DNA from: Pseudarthrobacter sp. NIBRBAC000502772
GTDB taxonomy: Bacteria > Actinomycetota > Actinomycetes > Actinomycetales > Micrococcaceae
Length of the DNA stretch: 64,000 nt
Direction of reading: 5' to 3'
Assembly (NCBI RefSeq): GCF_006517235.1
Contig: NZ_CP041188.1
Span: forward strand, 4,154,001 to 4,218,000
Shown: in pieces, positions 26,392-36,165 of the stretch
Position numbering within the stretch: position 1 is the first letter of the stretch
Layout of the letters: each line of letters starts with the position of its first letter
Made by a program: the position numbers and the translations under genes
Notes under the pieces: model-generated
Databases searched by the model: none
Seen by the model: the letters and a program-made list of their open reading frames with translations, nothing else
What the model was told of the DNA's origin: nothing

Positions 26392-26949
26392 TTACCACCA
26401 CCATGTTTTGCCTTTCGGCGTAGGCAAGTGATAATGCAAGTCCTGCGGCCTTTTCGAAATAAACTTCGCTGGAACGCCGCCCACAAGTGTGTAGGGAGGA
26501 ATGGTCCCTCGTACAATCGAGCCTGCAGCGATCACTGCTCCCTCCCCGATAACTGCACCTGGCAACAGCACAGCCCGCGGCCCTATCCAAGCGCGGTCTC
26601 CTATACTGACCGAGTTTTCAACGTAGGTAAAGTCCGCGGACTTCCAGTCGTGCTGCGCGGTCCAGACCATTACTTGAGTTGAAATATTGACGTCCTCACC
26701 AAGCGTCAGCCCTCCACGGGCATCGAGAATTGCACCATCCCCCACTGAAGTGCGGGCACCAATTCGCAACTTTCGTGCATTCCTAACTTGAAATCCGTGA
26801 TACACAACAGCATCCGAATCTATCCTTGCGCCGAAAGCTCTCAGCGCACCAATTCGAATCGCATGGACCGGCGCAAAACCGGCGAGCCTAAGCATTATCA
26901 TTTCGACAGCTGAATATTTTGATCTTGCAAATCTTACTAGTATGTTCAT
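26392..26949 (-). CDS. Left-handed beta-helix O-acetyltransferase
   Basis: A 185-residue hexapeptide-repeat enzyme: repeats such as IGARTSVGDGAIL, IGDRAWIGPRAVLL and IGEGAVIAAGSIV, ending in PYTLVGGVPAKFI, the LbetaH family signature. It transfers an acetyl group from acetyl-CoA to a sugar; WTAQHDW carries the usual catalytic His. It lies between wzx and the kinase gene on the same strand. Confidence 0.9.
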   Translation of the reverse strand: MNILVRFARSKYSAVEMIMLRLAGFAPVHAIRIGALRAFGARIDSDAVVYHGFQVRNARKLRIGARTSVGDGAILDARGGLTLGEDVNISTQVMVWTAQHDWKSADFTYVENSVSIGDRAWIGPRAVLLPGAVIGEGAVIAAGSIVRGTIPPYTLVGGVPAKFISKRPQDLHYHLPTPKGKTWWW

Positions 26950-26986
26950 GTTATTCCTTCGCGTGGCAAGCTCTGAGGCCAGCGAA

Positions 26987-28501
26987 CTAGCGCTGATTGA
27001 AACGGCTGCTGCGGAATGTTTTAGCGGGCTGAAGGCCGGGATTCAACAACGCCCGCTCGAACTCGGTGTCTGTTTCGGCAGCCCGGGGGTCACTTTCTAT
27101 CCAGGTGCTCTTTACGCGGCGTGACCTTGTTGATGAGTCGGACGACTTTGGAATTTCCGAGCTGTAGTAACCGTACGTGTAGGCATCCGTGCCCTTCACG
27201 GGCAGCCTGTTAAGGACAACCCCGAGCACATTTGAATCCACTAGGGCCAGCGCTTTCAGTGATTTTTCCAGGTCTTGGTGTCTTGTCTTCTGCACTCCTA
27301 CCACCACTACGACTCCCCCCACGAGTTGCGAGAGGACAGCAGCATCCGTCACCGGCAGGAGGGGTGGCGCATCAATTATGACAGTATCGAACGAGTTCTC
27401 CAGTCGTGTGACCAGGTCGGTCATTTCTGCAGAACCTAGTAATTCACTCGGATTTGGTGGAATTTGCCCTGACGTCAAGACGTAGAGGTTGTCATCTCCC
27501 CACGGCTGCAGCAGTTCGCTTACATCGACGGTACCGACGAGGGCCGTTGTCAGTCCGGCTCCTCGTGCCAAGCCCAAATACTCATCTATCATGGGCCGGC
27601 GCAGGTCGGCATCCACGAGACAGACCGACTGTCCTGACTGAGCTAACGTTATCGCCAAGTTTGTAGCGGTTGTACTCTTACCTTCACCCGGTAGGGATGA
27701 CGTAACCAGAATTGTCTTGGCCTGTCCGGATACATTGGCGAACTGGAGGTTAGTCCTCAACTGACGGAACGATTCTGCGCGTGGGCTTTGTTGCGCTGTT
27801 TGAGTTATGAGCGGCAGCCGACTAGCTTCTTGGTCGAATGAAATCCCCCCTAATAAGGGTGAGTCCGTCACTCGGCGCAAGTCATCCTCTCCCCTTATTC
27901 GGTTGTCCAGGGCCGTTCGGGTGAAGGCGCCTGCGATTCCGACAGCAAACCCGATGATCAGACCGAGAGCTAGGTTTAGCCTGGTATTCGGCCCCGAAGG
28001 ACTGAGAGGCGCCTTCGCGGGCGCGATAATGGACATGCTGACGGGTGAGGGGCCGCCGGTTCTCGGCTTTTCCAGAGTGTCAACAGCAGTTATCAGGCTA
28101 TTTGCGACCGCTTGTGCGATGGCAGCGGCTTGGACCGGCGAATGGTCAACTACGGAGATCATGATTAGAACCGTATTTAGGTCACTAGTAGCAGTGACTT
28201 TTTTCGCCAAATCCTCAGGAGTAGAGGCGAGCCCCAATGCGTCGATCGCGGGCTGAAGGACAGCGTGCGTCTTAACAGTTCCAACATAGGACTGGACCCG
28301 TGCTTGGCTGAACGTGTTGCCTTGTTGGAGTTCTTGGACCGATCCTGAACTCTGAATTGCTACAAATAGTTGGGTGTCGGCGGTATACGTGGGCTTGGCC
28401 AGCATCGATACGAGCCCACTCATTAGGACACCCGCGAGCGTGCAGGCAGTCAGCAAGATCCAATTTCGGCGTGCGATGCGCAGGTATTCGCGTATATTCA
28501 A
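26987..28501 (-). CDS. Wzz-domain bacterial tyrosine kinase (chain-length control)
   Basis: About 504 residues. The N-terminal half is a Wzz domain between two membrane helices (about residues 16-36 and 170-190); the C-terminal half is a BY-kinase with Walker A SSLPGEGKSTT (about residue 262), Walker A' CLVDADLRRP and Walker B VIIDAPP. The C-terminus has a Tyr/Ser cluster (YTYGYYSSE) suitable for autophosphorylation. It sets polymer length and couples polymerisation with export. I chose a TTG at 28501 because AGGGGG lies 6 bp before it; a GTG at 28540 is the longer alternative. Confidence 0.92.
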   Translation of the reverse strand: MNIREYLRIARRNWILLTACTLAGVLMSGLVSMLAKPTYTADTQLFVAIQSSGSVQELQQGNTFSQARVQSYVGTVKTHAVLQPAIDALGLASTPEDLAKKVTATSDLNTVLIMISVVDHSPVQAAAIAQAVANSLITAVDTLEKPRTGGPSPVSMSIIAPAKAPLSPSGPNTRLNLALGLIIGFAVGIAGAFTRTALDNRIRGEDDLRRVTDSPLLGGISFDQEASRLPLITQTAQQSPRAESFRQLRTNLQFANVSGQAKTILVTSSLPGEGKSTTATNLAITLAQSGQSVCLVDADLRRPMIDEYLGLARGAGLTTALVGTVDVSELLQPWGDDNLYVLTSGQIPPNPSELLGSAEMTDLVTRLENSFDTVIIDAPPLLPVTDAAVLSQLVGGVVVVVGVQKTRHQDLEKSLKALALVDSNVLGVVLNRLPVKGTDAYTYGYYSSEIPKSSDSSTRSRRVKSTWIESDPRAAETDTEFERALLNPGLQPAKTFRSSRFNQR

Positions 28502-29084
28502 CCCGGTCCCCCTGTTAGATCCAGAAACGGCCGTCGGCACGCCACCGGAACGGCAATATTCGTGCGGTCTCGGTAATCATACCTGCCGCGGAGAAGGTGT
28601 AATTGCGCGAAAGGTTTCGACGGAGTGTGGTTCCAGCTCTGGTTTCGAGGGTACGGCGATGACTTGGCGACCGGGCTGACAGCTTTTCAGGGAGTCAGTA
28701 AGCAGTGTCAGCTGGAGTGCGCTGCACGTTTGTCCTCCGCTGCACCGCCTCCCAAGCGGCATTGCAACTATCAACCGTAGTGCAGCCAGCGGAGATCTGG
28801 TCGTGCATCAGGGGCACTCGCCAGAACATAGCAGCTGACGCGTTTGGCACCTATGGCCTATTTTTGGCGTAGGTAGCAAAATGCTTGCTCGAGTCCCCTT
28901 TTCCGTGCAGCGCCAGAGGTCCCGTAAAACCGTGGACACTGCGTGCACGCCCCAACCTGTCAGGCTGGAACGGTACCGGGGGCTCATAGCACGTCCGATT
29001 AATCGCATGAGGCGAGGGCCAGGAATCAGTAATCAGTAATCATGTCCAGTCCAGTTTTGAGTGCAGTACACGAAGATAGTGCTG
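28502..29084. other. Intergenic region upstream of the BY-kinase gene
   Basis: About 580 bp without a convincing gene. Short open frames here lack ribosome-binding sites and family-like sequence. It should contain the promoter for the minus-strand wzz-wzx-glycosyltransferase operon, but I could not point to convincing -35/-10 boxes. A direct repeat AATCAGTAATCAGTAATCA lies at about 29024-29042, near the edge of the IS3 remnant. Confidence 0.5.
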
Positions 29085-29838
29085 TGAGTAGTGGTAGCAG
29101 TAGTTCTGGTCCGCGGGCCGGTGGGCGCGGCCACAACGGTCATCAGCCCCGCCCAGAAGCTCAAAGTTTTGACCGCCTATGAGAGCGCCTGCGAGAACAG
29201 CGAGGGCGGTGCGTTCCTGCGCCGGGAGGGCCTCTAGTCCTCGCAGATGACAGTGTGTGGCGGCGGCTGCGGGACGCCGGCGTCTGGCTGGAAAGAATGC
29301 CGGGGAAATCGATCGGGAAACTCTCGGCCGACCAGGCCGAGAACGCGCGTTTACGCCGCCAGTTAGAGGTGACCGAGAGCCGGTTGAAGAAGACCGAGGC
29401 AGCCCTGGACCTGATGGGAAAACTACAGGCGTTCTTAGAGATCGCCTCAGAGGATATGCCGGACGGACCCCGGTCCAAGAAACGCTGATGGCAACATACC
29501 GGGGGATGCTGGAACTAAAGATTCCGTCACGCCGGGCAGCATCATTGACGGCTGCTTCGAGGACGACCGCGAACCGGAGACCGGCACCGCCCTGGGACCA
29601 GCCTGCGGTGGTGCCGCAGAAAAAGCTCAGGGCCTCCGAAAGGTCCGGGGTCCTGTCGGCGCTGAACTCCCCGGAGTTCGTGGACCTGGCACCCATGAAG
29701 GTCTACACGAAGCTTCTGGACCAGGGAATTTATTTGGGGCCCTGTCGACTTTCTACCGCGTCTTGGAGGAAAAAGCAGGTCAAGGAGCGCCGCCGGCTGG
29801 CCAAACACCCGACCCGGGCAGTTCCCGAACCGGTCGCT
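29085..29838 (+). pseudogene. Decayed IS3-family element (orfA and orfB remnants)
   Basis: The orfA part reads SPAQKLKVLTAYESACEN, then an in-frame TAG and a frameshift, then WRRLRDAGVWLERM and a leucine-zipper-like LRRQLEVTESRLKKTEAAL. The orfB start follows with APMKVYTKLLDQGIYL and, in a shifted frame, STFYRVLEEK, then QVKERRRLAKHPTRAVPE. It ends abruptly near 29838 at the ISL3 remnant. Several stops and frameshifts make it nonfunctional. Confidence 0.8.
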
Positions 29839-30403
29839 AAGGGGCAGCGTCAGGGCCGCGGAGTCCAGTGCCCGCTGGACCAGCCACCAGGAGACACCGA
29901 ACGAAAACGCAGCCTCCGCCGTGGGCCTTCCCGATCCGATCACGGCGGCCACAAGGGGCGACGGAGCCGGCGAGTGGATCGTGCACGGAGCGGGACCTGG
30001 GCGGTCTCCTCGGTGAATGTCTGGCGCGGGCAGCGGTATTCATCGCAGAAGAATCTCCGCTTGGCCCAGACCACTTCGATCGGACCGGCGATGGGGATGT
30101 CACGCAGACGTTGGGGCCGGCGGGAATGCACCCGTACGCTGATCACACCACAGGAGGGGCAGCCGGACTCGGTAATGGCTTCGACGCTGATACGGCGCTG
30201 CCCGAATGCAAGTATTTCAGTGTCGGTGACGCGGTAGTCGGGCAGGTTGAAAATGGCGGTGGCAGCATCTGGGCGCGGGGAAGTAGGTTCGATCAAGGCT
30301 CGTAGCTCCTGACTCTCGATGAATGCGTAGAGAACATCCATCACAGCAGGGCTACGAGCCCTTCAAGACACGGAATCCGTTTCACCACGAACCACGGAGA
30401 GCC
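29839..30403 (-). pseudogene. Second ISL3-family copy, 5' fragment
   Basis: This minus-strand fragment is nearly identical to the first 570 bp of the ISL3 element at 18738, including the terminal GGCTCTCCGTGGTTCGTGG (ending at 30403) and the zinc-finger region. It does not have the one-base insertion of the first copy but has a deletion near 29950 that also breaks the frame (RLRRPLW in place of RLRDALV). It is cut after LDSAALTLP by the IS3 remnant. Confidence 0.88.
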
Positions 30404-30529
30404 GGCTAACCGCCCGTGGCTACCGCAAGCCCGCCAACTACAAATCAGATATTTCTTTGGAGAAGTGTCGTACGGGCGGCGGCATGACACTCACCCAGGG
30501 ATTCATTTCCCCATAAAACGTGAAGAGCC
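30404..30529 (+). pseudogene. 3' end of a divergent ISL3-family element
   Basis: The translation RGYRKPANYKSDISL corresponds to the C-terminal RGFTNARNYKTRILL of the ISL3 transposase in this window, and the fragment ends in CGTGAAGAGCC, the right inverted repeat. The sequence is clearly more diverged than the copy next to it. The intact left end of the second ISL3 copy abuts its interior, so one ISL3 element seems to have inserted into another. Confidence 0.7.
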
Positions 30530-30559
30530 TCTAAATTGCGAAACGCGCCGGAAGTCCCG

Positions 30560-31702
30560 TCAAGTACGTCTGCTTTTCAAACTAAGCGCTGATTGGTAGG
30601 TGGACACTAACTGGTCTCGAATCGAGGCTTGATTGAATCGCTGAGCGGCAAAATGCCGCGCAGCACTCTTCTGTTCGGGAGACCTCCACTCTTCAAAAAG
30701 AATGCTATGAACTGCCCGCGCGACCTCTTCCGGCTTAGAATCCTGAACAACTATCCCTAAATGGTTCTGCCCAATTTCTTTGGCTAACGCAGCGGATTCT
30801 GTAACAACAACCGGTATACCCTTAAGTAAGGCAGCGACCAGAACATTTCCCCAAGGCTCATTCTTGGATGTAAGCACAAACACGCCTGCAGTATCAAGAA
30901 TGCTGTCTACTTCCGCGGCTGGGACTGCACCACGGTAAATTACCCCCGGGACTTCGGCGGCGGCCAAGGCCACAGCTTCGCCGTCGCCCTGATCGGGTCC
31001 TACCACTTCGTAGAGTTCGTCCCAGCCCCAGGAGTTAGCCAGACGCTTAGCCTCGAGGAAATCAGACACCCTCTTTCGAGGTTCCAGCCTTGCAATAAAC
31101 ATTGCTCTGCGCATTGGGTCAGCGCGGCCAGCTGAATCATGCTTTGGCTCAAAAGGCAAGGGATTACCAATGACGGAAAATTGTTCAAGGTCCCGGACCC
31201 CGGACCAATCTTGCAAGTGGGCTCGTTCAACAACCGTGAGTGCGATGGTGCGAGTCGCTTTGCGGAAAACGGGGCGCGCAACGAGGTCGACTATCTTATG
31301 CAGCCGACTTGTTCGCGCGGTTAGCATTCCGTGAGGTTGAATTACCAAAGGTTTGCGTAATCCTATGGCAAGAATAGAAGCTAGGAGCGGAATCAGTTCT
31401 CTAGCGTAGCTAACATGCACTAGGTCGGCTAAGCGTACCTGGCGAACCAGTTCACGACACATCGCCCACGAGATGCAGCTGGTGAACCCCACACGTGGCA
31501 CGAGCATTCTCACACCCGGCATGCTGATATTGAACGCATCGGCACGGATATTGGGGGCATCATTTGGCAGGCATCCAGCCAGCAACGTAGTACGAATGCC
31601 GGCTTCTCCGGCCGTGAGGCGCGACTGACTGACGGCCGTGTCAAACGGCCCTCCGTACCGTCCTGTCGCACTTGCCAAAGTTACAATTCTAAGAACCTTC
31701 AA
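30560..31702 (-). CDS. Glycosyltransferase family 4
   Basis: A 380-residue GT-B enzyme with FIARLEPRKRVSDFL and the C-terminal donor site FVLTSKNEPWGNVLVAALLKGIPVVVTESAAL, where the family EX7E pattern is conserved (ENEPWG...ES). The N-terminal domain has YGGPFDTAVSQ and QPHGMLTAR. It starts with TTG at 31702, preceded by GGAG 8 bp away. It would add a sugar to the growing repeat unit. It is separated from the other minus-strand EPS genes by the insertion remnants. Confidence 0.88.
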   Translation of the reverse strand: MKVLRIVTLASATGRYGGPFDTAVSQSRLTAGEAGIRTTLLAGCLPNDAPNIRADAFNISMPGVRMLVPRVGFTSCISWAMCRELVRQVRLADLVHVSYARELIPLLASILAIGLRKPLVIQPHGMLTARTSRLHKIVDLVARPVFRKATRTIALTVVERAHLQDWSGVRDLEQFSVIGNPLPFEPKHDSAGRADPMRRAMFIARLEPRKRVSDFLEAKRLANSWGWDELYEVVGPDQGDGEAVALAAAEVPGVIYRGAVPAAEVDSILDTAGVFVLTSKNEPWGNVLVAALLKGIPVVVTESAALAKEIGQNHLGIVVQDSKPEEVARAVHSILFEEWRSPEQKSAARHFAAQRFNQASIRDQLVSTYQSALSLKSRRT

Positions 31703-31734
31703 AGTTTAAACTCCAATACACAAAAGTTTCCCGG

Positions 31735-32115
31735 TGCACGTTGTAACTGGCAGGAAATAAATTAAAGTTTTTACTAGGTCGTCGAGTCTGTAATGCACTT
31801 TGACCGCCATTGGCAGACTAAGCAGCTTTACCTGATCGAGGTGAACGAGGCTATAGCAGAATAGTATGTCAAACGTATGGCTCTTGAGTGCACTTTCTAT
31901 TTCGGACTCGACTACTTTGAGTGTCGGCGGAGATCGTCGACCGGTTGTTTCGTTGTAGAGCCAGTTAACGCTTCCACGCCTAGTTAATTTATCCTGCTTG
32001 TATCAAGTGCGTGGACATCGTGACCCAAATTCGGAAACCATTTGCGATTGAAAAGCATTGCTCCCCATTTCGTATTGGACACAAAAGAATTTTTGCCAAG
32101 AAAACCTGATGCCTA
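31735..32115 (-). pseudogene. Decayed glycosyltransferase N-terminal region
   Basis: On the minus strand, a frame from about 32115 reads FVSNTKWGAMLFNRKWFPN and then LGHDVHALDTSRI before TAA at 31984-31986. A second, overlapping frame carries on with NWLYNETTG, then LKVVESEIESALKSHTFDIL, FCYSLVHLDQVKLLSLPM and VHYRLDDL, running to the start of the next gene. VSNTxW...LGHDVHAL and a DILFCYSLVHLDQV strand are what the N-terminal domain of a family-4 glycosyltransferase looks like. There is no usable start codon, one frameshift, and the C-terminal half is missing, so this is a remnant. No other gene occupies this stretch. Confidence 0.55.
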
Positions 32116-32155
32116 GCATTACCCCGCATGGAATCTAGCGAAACCTCGCTGGATA

Positions 32156-33121
32156 TCAGTTAGTGCTTCGGATCCAATCCACAGTTCGACGAGTACCTTC
32201 GTCAACAGAAAACGGAAGAGGACCAACCAGTTCTGACGTTTCGGTCGAGTCGTAGGTCACGGTGGTGACCATGTTCCGAAGCCTGAAGGAGGTTAAAGGT
32301 GGTTCTTGGAGCCCGAGGCGTTGGAGTACATCACCCACACTTGCCGCAATCCTGCAAAAAAACATCGGGACATCAGAAGGCCTTCGGCGATCAAAAGCTT
32401 TTGCAATTTTTTCCGACCAATCACGCAGCCCGAGGTCGGTGTCGTCGGTCAACCACAAGATCTTTCCGTGAGTCGCACCATCCTTCACATGCATCAAAGT
32501 AATCAGCTGATGGACAGAATTCTCAATATACCCGAAAGACTTCTTAGGGTCAGCACCCCGGACGTTGAAAAAAAATCCGCGATTGACCACATCAAAAAAA
32601 GTTCGATATGGGACTCCAAAACCAGGACCCCAAATTGAAGTTGGCCTTATTATCGTCCAGGTTGACTTTCCATGTGACCCTTCTAAGATCAATTCTTCAG
32701 ATTTAACTTTACTCTCGCCGTAAACTGTTGAGGTTTTGTAATCAAGGATATGCGCTGGTTGATGATCTATAGCAAAGACAAGGCGACTGCTTGCGTAAAA
32801 TGTGTGTATTGGCTCAGAATGATTTCGGCCCGCATCAATGACATTTTGAGTTCCCACGGTGTTAGCCAAGTAGTCGGACAGTGTCTTCCCGTGGAGATCC
32901 GTCCTGGCAGCTAGATGAAATACAATCTGCGGGTTTACCTTTTCGTAGGCAGCAGCCAGAGTAACGGCGTCTGTGATGTCACCTTCAAGCCAGTTCTCAG
33001 CGCAGGTGCCACGAGGTGGCTTCTGTAAGTCATAATTAGTAACTTCATGTCCTTGAACAACAAGTTTCTCCACGAGGTTTGACCCGATAAAGCCGCTTCC
33101 TCCCGTTACAAGAATTCGCAA
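32156..33121 (-). CDS. NAD-dependent epimerase/dehydratase (extended SDR)
   Basis: A 321-residue extended short-chain dehydrogenase. The NAD-binding GGSGFIGSN lies at residues 7-15, and the catalytic YxxxK is YGESK near residue 134, preceded by a YASSRLVF strand. It probably epimerises or reduces a nucleotide sugar used in the polymer; the specific sugar is not readable from sequence. It starts with TTG one base after the stop of the upstream acetyltransferase, with AGAGGA as ribosome-binding site. Confidence 0.88.
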   Translation of the reverse strand: MRILVTGGSGFIGSNLVEKLVVQGHEVTNYDLQKPPRGTCAENWLEGDITDAVTLAAAYEKVNPQIVFHLAARTDLHGKTLSDYLANTVGTQNVIDAGRNHSEPIHTFYASSRLVFAIDHQPAHILDYKTSTVYGESKVKSEELILEGSHGKSTWTIIRPTSIWGPGFGVPYRTFFDVVNRGFFFNVRGADPKKSFGYIENSVHQLITLMHVKDGATHGKILWLTDDTDLGLRDWSEKIAKAFDRRRPSDVPMFFCRIAASVGDVLQRLGLQEPPLTSFRLRNMVTTVTYDSTETSELVGPLPFSVDEGTRRTVDWIRSTN

Positions 33122-33122
33122 G

Positions 33123-33695
33123 TTATTCCTCTTTCATAATTTCGCGGCGCCCTATGGGCCTCGCTGGCACTCCAGCAACTATGTCGGAAGCCTCGACGCG
33201 ACGGACCACGACAGCACCCGCAGCGACGACTGCAGACTCGCCAATTTCGACACCGGGCCCCACATAGGCGCGCGTGCCAACCCATACACCTTCCCCAATC
33301 GTGATGGGGGCGTTCGCGTAGTCGAACTTGGGAGACCTTATATCGTGCCCGCCAGCAGCCAGATATACCTCGTGTGCTAGTGCCGAATTGTTCCCCATGC
33401 GGACGGGCTCGAGGTTGAGGATCGTGCAACGATCACCTATCCAAACGTTATCGCCGGCGGTGAACTTCCACGGAAAATGAATGTTGACCCCAGGCCTCAT
33501 ATAAAATCCGCTACCTATCTTTGCGCCGAAGGCAGTAAGAACTCTTTTTCGCACACCTGACGGCCAAGGAAAGTTGGTCTGTATGATGGCCAACTTACAG
33601 GCCCACCAAGCTACTTCAACAGCCTTGCTCCGGCCGCGGTCTAGACCATGACCGTCGAAGGCGGCCAGGTTCACGAGTGGATGCGTTTTGCTCAC
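33123..33695 (-). CDS. WcaF-like O-acetyltransferase (hexapeptide repeat)
   Basis: A 190-residue LbetaH acetyltransferase. PSGVRKRVLTAFGAKIG, the FPWKFTAGDNVWIGD repeat and the AAGGHDIRSPKF motif with the catalytic His match the WcaF group, which acetylates fucose or other sugars in colanic-acid-like polymers. It ends in VAGVPARPIGRR. I prefer the GTG at 33695, which has AGGGGG 9 bp upstream. It is the first gene of this minus-strand unit and diverges from the plus-strand EPS operon. Confidence 0.88.
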   Translation of the reverse strand: MSKTHPLVNLAAFDGHGLDRGRSKAVEVAWWACKLAIIQTNFPWPSGVRKRVLTAFGAKIGSGFYMRPGVNIHFPWKFTAGDNVWIGDRCTILNLEPVRMGNNSALAHEVYLAAGGHDIRSPKFDYANAPITIGEGVWVGTRAYVGPGVEIGESAVVAAGAVVVRRVEASDIVAGVPARPIGRREIMKEE

Positions 33696-33838
33696 TGTAT
33701 TATCCCCCTGCTTTCGAATCACAATAGACGATTACTGAAGGGCGCCAATTCCTGAGTGGTCGGCATGAACGACGCAAACGCCATTATCCCTAACCAAGTC
33801 ACAAAAATCGCTGAGAGGTCACGACGGCCAGGCCCCGC

Positions 33839-35107
33839 TTGCCATACCCATATGATGTAGCCGTGAAAAGTCGACTACGGGTCCTTATCGTCGGAATCAA
33901 TTATGCCCCAGAAGCAAGCGGTAACGCGCCATACACAACCAGCCTTGCTGAGGGCCTGGTCCGTGCTGGGCATGATGTGCACGTAATCACGGGCTATCCT
34001 CACTACCCGGAATGGAGGCTGACAGCTGGCTACCGTGGGTGGAGTCAGTCGGAGGAGACCAACGGCGTTAGGGTTACGCGTCTTCGGCACCACATCCCAC
34101 GGAGTCCAAATACTCTTAGCCGCCTGCATATGGAATTGAGCTTCGGTGTTCGTGCCGTGCTGTCCCAATGGCATAGCCCCGATGTAGTCCTGGTCATAAG
34201 CCCCGCTCTCTTCTCCAGCGCACTGACCATCATGAGAGTCAGAGCAAGTGTGAGGCGCCCGGCAGTGGGAATATGGGTTCAGGACATCTACAGCCTCGGG
34301 GTAGTCGAGACCCGCCAGGGAGGTGCTGGTCTCGGGGGCTTGATGGGTTGGATCGAGGCTCGTGTTTTGGGATCAACGGATGGAATAGTGGCTATTCATG
34401 ATCGTTTCCGGCAGTACATGATTGACACTCTCGGTATTCCAGAACACATCACGAAGGTCATCAGGAACTGGACCCATCTTCCCCACTCCCCGGCTTTTGA
34501 CCGCAAACAGATGCGTCGTAAAATGGGCTGGCAAGAGCATGAGGTTGTGGTCCTCCACGCTGGCAACATGGGCAAGAAACAAGGGCTTGAAAACGTTGTC
34601 AATGCTGCTCGCATAGCTGAAGAGACTGACAGCGACGTTCGATTTGTCCTCATGGGGTCGGGTAACCAGCGTCGGCAGCTGGAGTCTCTAGCCCAGAACC
34701 TTGGACACATAGAGTTTCTAAACGCCCTGCCTGGAGACCAATTCCAGATGGCCCTTGCTGCCGCAGACGTTCTCCTCGTTAATGAGCTGCCGGGCGTCAA
34801 AGATATGGCGGTGCCCAGTAAGCTTACCTCCTACTTCAACTCGGGTCGGCCCGTTCTCGCTGCAACCGACGAGGAAAGCGTGACGGCGTCAGAAGTTGCC
34901 GCCGCCGGCGGAGGAGTAAGAGTTGATGCTGCTGACCCAGAAGCGCTCGTCCTTAAAGCTGAAGAACTGGGCCGAAACCCTGGCCTGGCGAACGCACTTG
35001 GCTCCCAAGGACTTCGCTTCAGAATGGAAACACTGTCTGAAGCAACCGCGATTGCAAAGTATGATGGGTTCATCAAAACTATGGCATCGTCGCGCCGCCG
35101 TAAGTAG
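33839..35107 (+). CDS. WcaI-like family-4 glycosyltransferase
   Basis: A 422-residue GT-B enzyme. The N-terminus, VLIVGINYAPEASGNAPYT, and HVITGYPHYPEW are the WcaI/fucosyltransferase-type signature; the C-terminal part has VLHAGNMGKKQGLENVV and DVLLVNELPGVKDMAVPSKL. A likely role is transfer of fucose or another sugar, which fits the GDP-fucose genes downstream. The start is uncertain: TTG at 33839 or GTG at 33863, neither with a strong ribosome-binding site. Confidence 0.85.
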   Translation: MPYPYDVAVKSRLRVLIVGINYAPEASGNAPYTTSLAEGLVRAGHDVHVITGYPHYPEWRLTAGYRGWSQSEETNGVRVTRLRHHIPRSPNTLSRLHMELSFGVRAVLSQWHSPDVVLVISPALFSSALTIMRVRASVRRPAVGIWVQDIYSLGVVETRQGGAGLGGLMGWIEARVLGSTDGIVAIHDRFRQYMIDTLGIPEHITKVIRNWTHLPHSPAFDRKQMRRKMGWQEHEVVVLHAGNMGKKQGLENVVNAARIAEETDSDVRFVLMGSGNQRRQLESLAQNLGHIEFLNALPGDQFQMALAAADVLLVNELPGVKDMAVPSKLTSYFNSGRPVLAATDEESVTASEVAAAGGGVRVDAADPEALVLKAEELGRNPGLANALGSQGLRFRMETLSEATAIAKYDGFIKTMASSRRRK

Positions 35108-35136
35108 TGCGACTATTTTGAACGCGGGGGAAAACT

Positions 35137-36165
35137 TTGATTAAGCGCGCACTCATCACCGGCATAACCGGGCAGGACGGGTCATATTTGGCCGAACTCC
35201 TCCTCAGCAAGGGTTACGAGGTGCATGGTCTCATTCGACGCGCCTCTACATTCAACACAGCCCGTGTTGATCATTTGTACGTAGATCCCCACGATCCGAA
35301 GGCCAAGCTCTTTCTTCACTATGGCGACCTCAGCGATGGTGCGCGCCTCGTCACTCTGCTAGCGGAGATCAAGCCCGACGAGGTTTATAACCTAGCGGCC
35401 CAGTCGCACGTTCGAGTGTCATTCGATGAGCCGGAGCACACGGCCGACACAACTGGGGTCGGCACAATTCGGCTCCTGGAAGCTGTCCGGATGTCCGGTA
35501 TTGAGACTAAGTTCTATCAGGCGTCTTCCTCTGAGATGTTTGGCGCTACGCCGCCTCCTCAGAACGAAGACACCCCGTTCTATCCCCGCTCCCCATACGG
35601 GGCGGCCAAGGTTTACAGCTACTGGATAACCAAAAACTACCGTGAGGCGTACGGGATGTTCGCCGTCAACGGCATCCTCTTCAACCACGAATCACCTCGT
35701 CGTGGTGAAACTTTCGTGACCCGCAAGATTACGCGAGCGGTCGCCGCCATCAAGGCTGGAAAGCAAGACCTGCTCTACATGGGCAACTTGGACGCAGTAC
35801 GCGACTGGGGTTATGCGGCGGAATACGTCGAGGGCATGTGGCGCATGCTTCAGGCAGATGAGCCTGATGACTTTGTTCTTGCCACTGGCGGAAATTACAC
35901 GGTCCGCGACTTCCTTCAGATCTCGTTCGAGCATGCGGGCCTCAATTGGGAGAACCACGTCAGGTTTGACGAACGTTACCTGCGTCCTACTGAAGTTGAC
36001 GCACTTGTCGGCGATGCGTCGAAAGCTCAGGAGAAGTTGGATTGGAAGGCCTCGGTTCATACACCGGAGTTGGCACGCATCATGGTGGATGCCGACATTG
36101 AAGCCCTAAAGCACGCCGGGAATCACTGGATCGACACCGTCGAACTCCAGAGCTGGAAGCAATAA
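35137..36165 (+). CDS. gmd: GDP-mannose 4,6-dehydratase
   Basis: A 342-residue extended SDR with [18 protein letters not shown] at the N-terminus, the catalytic Thr/Ser-Glu-Tyr-Lys set (SSSEMFG and SPYGAAKVY) and the substrate motif [16 protein letters not shown]. It converts GDP-D-mannose to GDP-4-keto-6-deoxymannose. It starts with TTG after a GGGGGA ribosome-binding site and overlaps the next gene by one base (TAATG), so it is coupled to fcl. Confidence 0.97.
   Translation: MIKRALITGITGQDGSYLAELLLSKGYEVHGLIRRASTFNTARVDHLYVDPHDPKAKLFLHYGDLSDGARLVTLLAEIKPDEVYNLAAQSHVRVSFDEPEHTADTTGVGTIRLLEAVRMSGIETKFYQASSSEMFGATPPPQNEDTPFYPRSPYGAAKVYSYWITKNYREAYGMFAVNGILFNHESPRRGETFVTRKITRAVAAIKAGKQDLLYMGNLDAVRDWGYAAEYVEGMWRMLQADEPDDFVLATGGNYTVRDFLQISFEHAGLNWENHVRFDERYLRPTEVDALVGDASKAQEKLDWKASVHTPELARIMVDADIEALKHAGNHWIDTVELQSWKQ

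Noticed and set aside
28577..28774. A 65-codon minus-strand frame in the gap before the kinase gene
   Set aside because: There is no ribosome-binding site and the composition is not protein-like.
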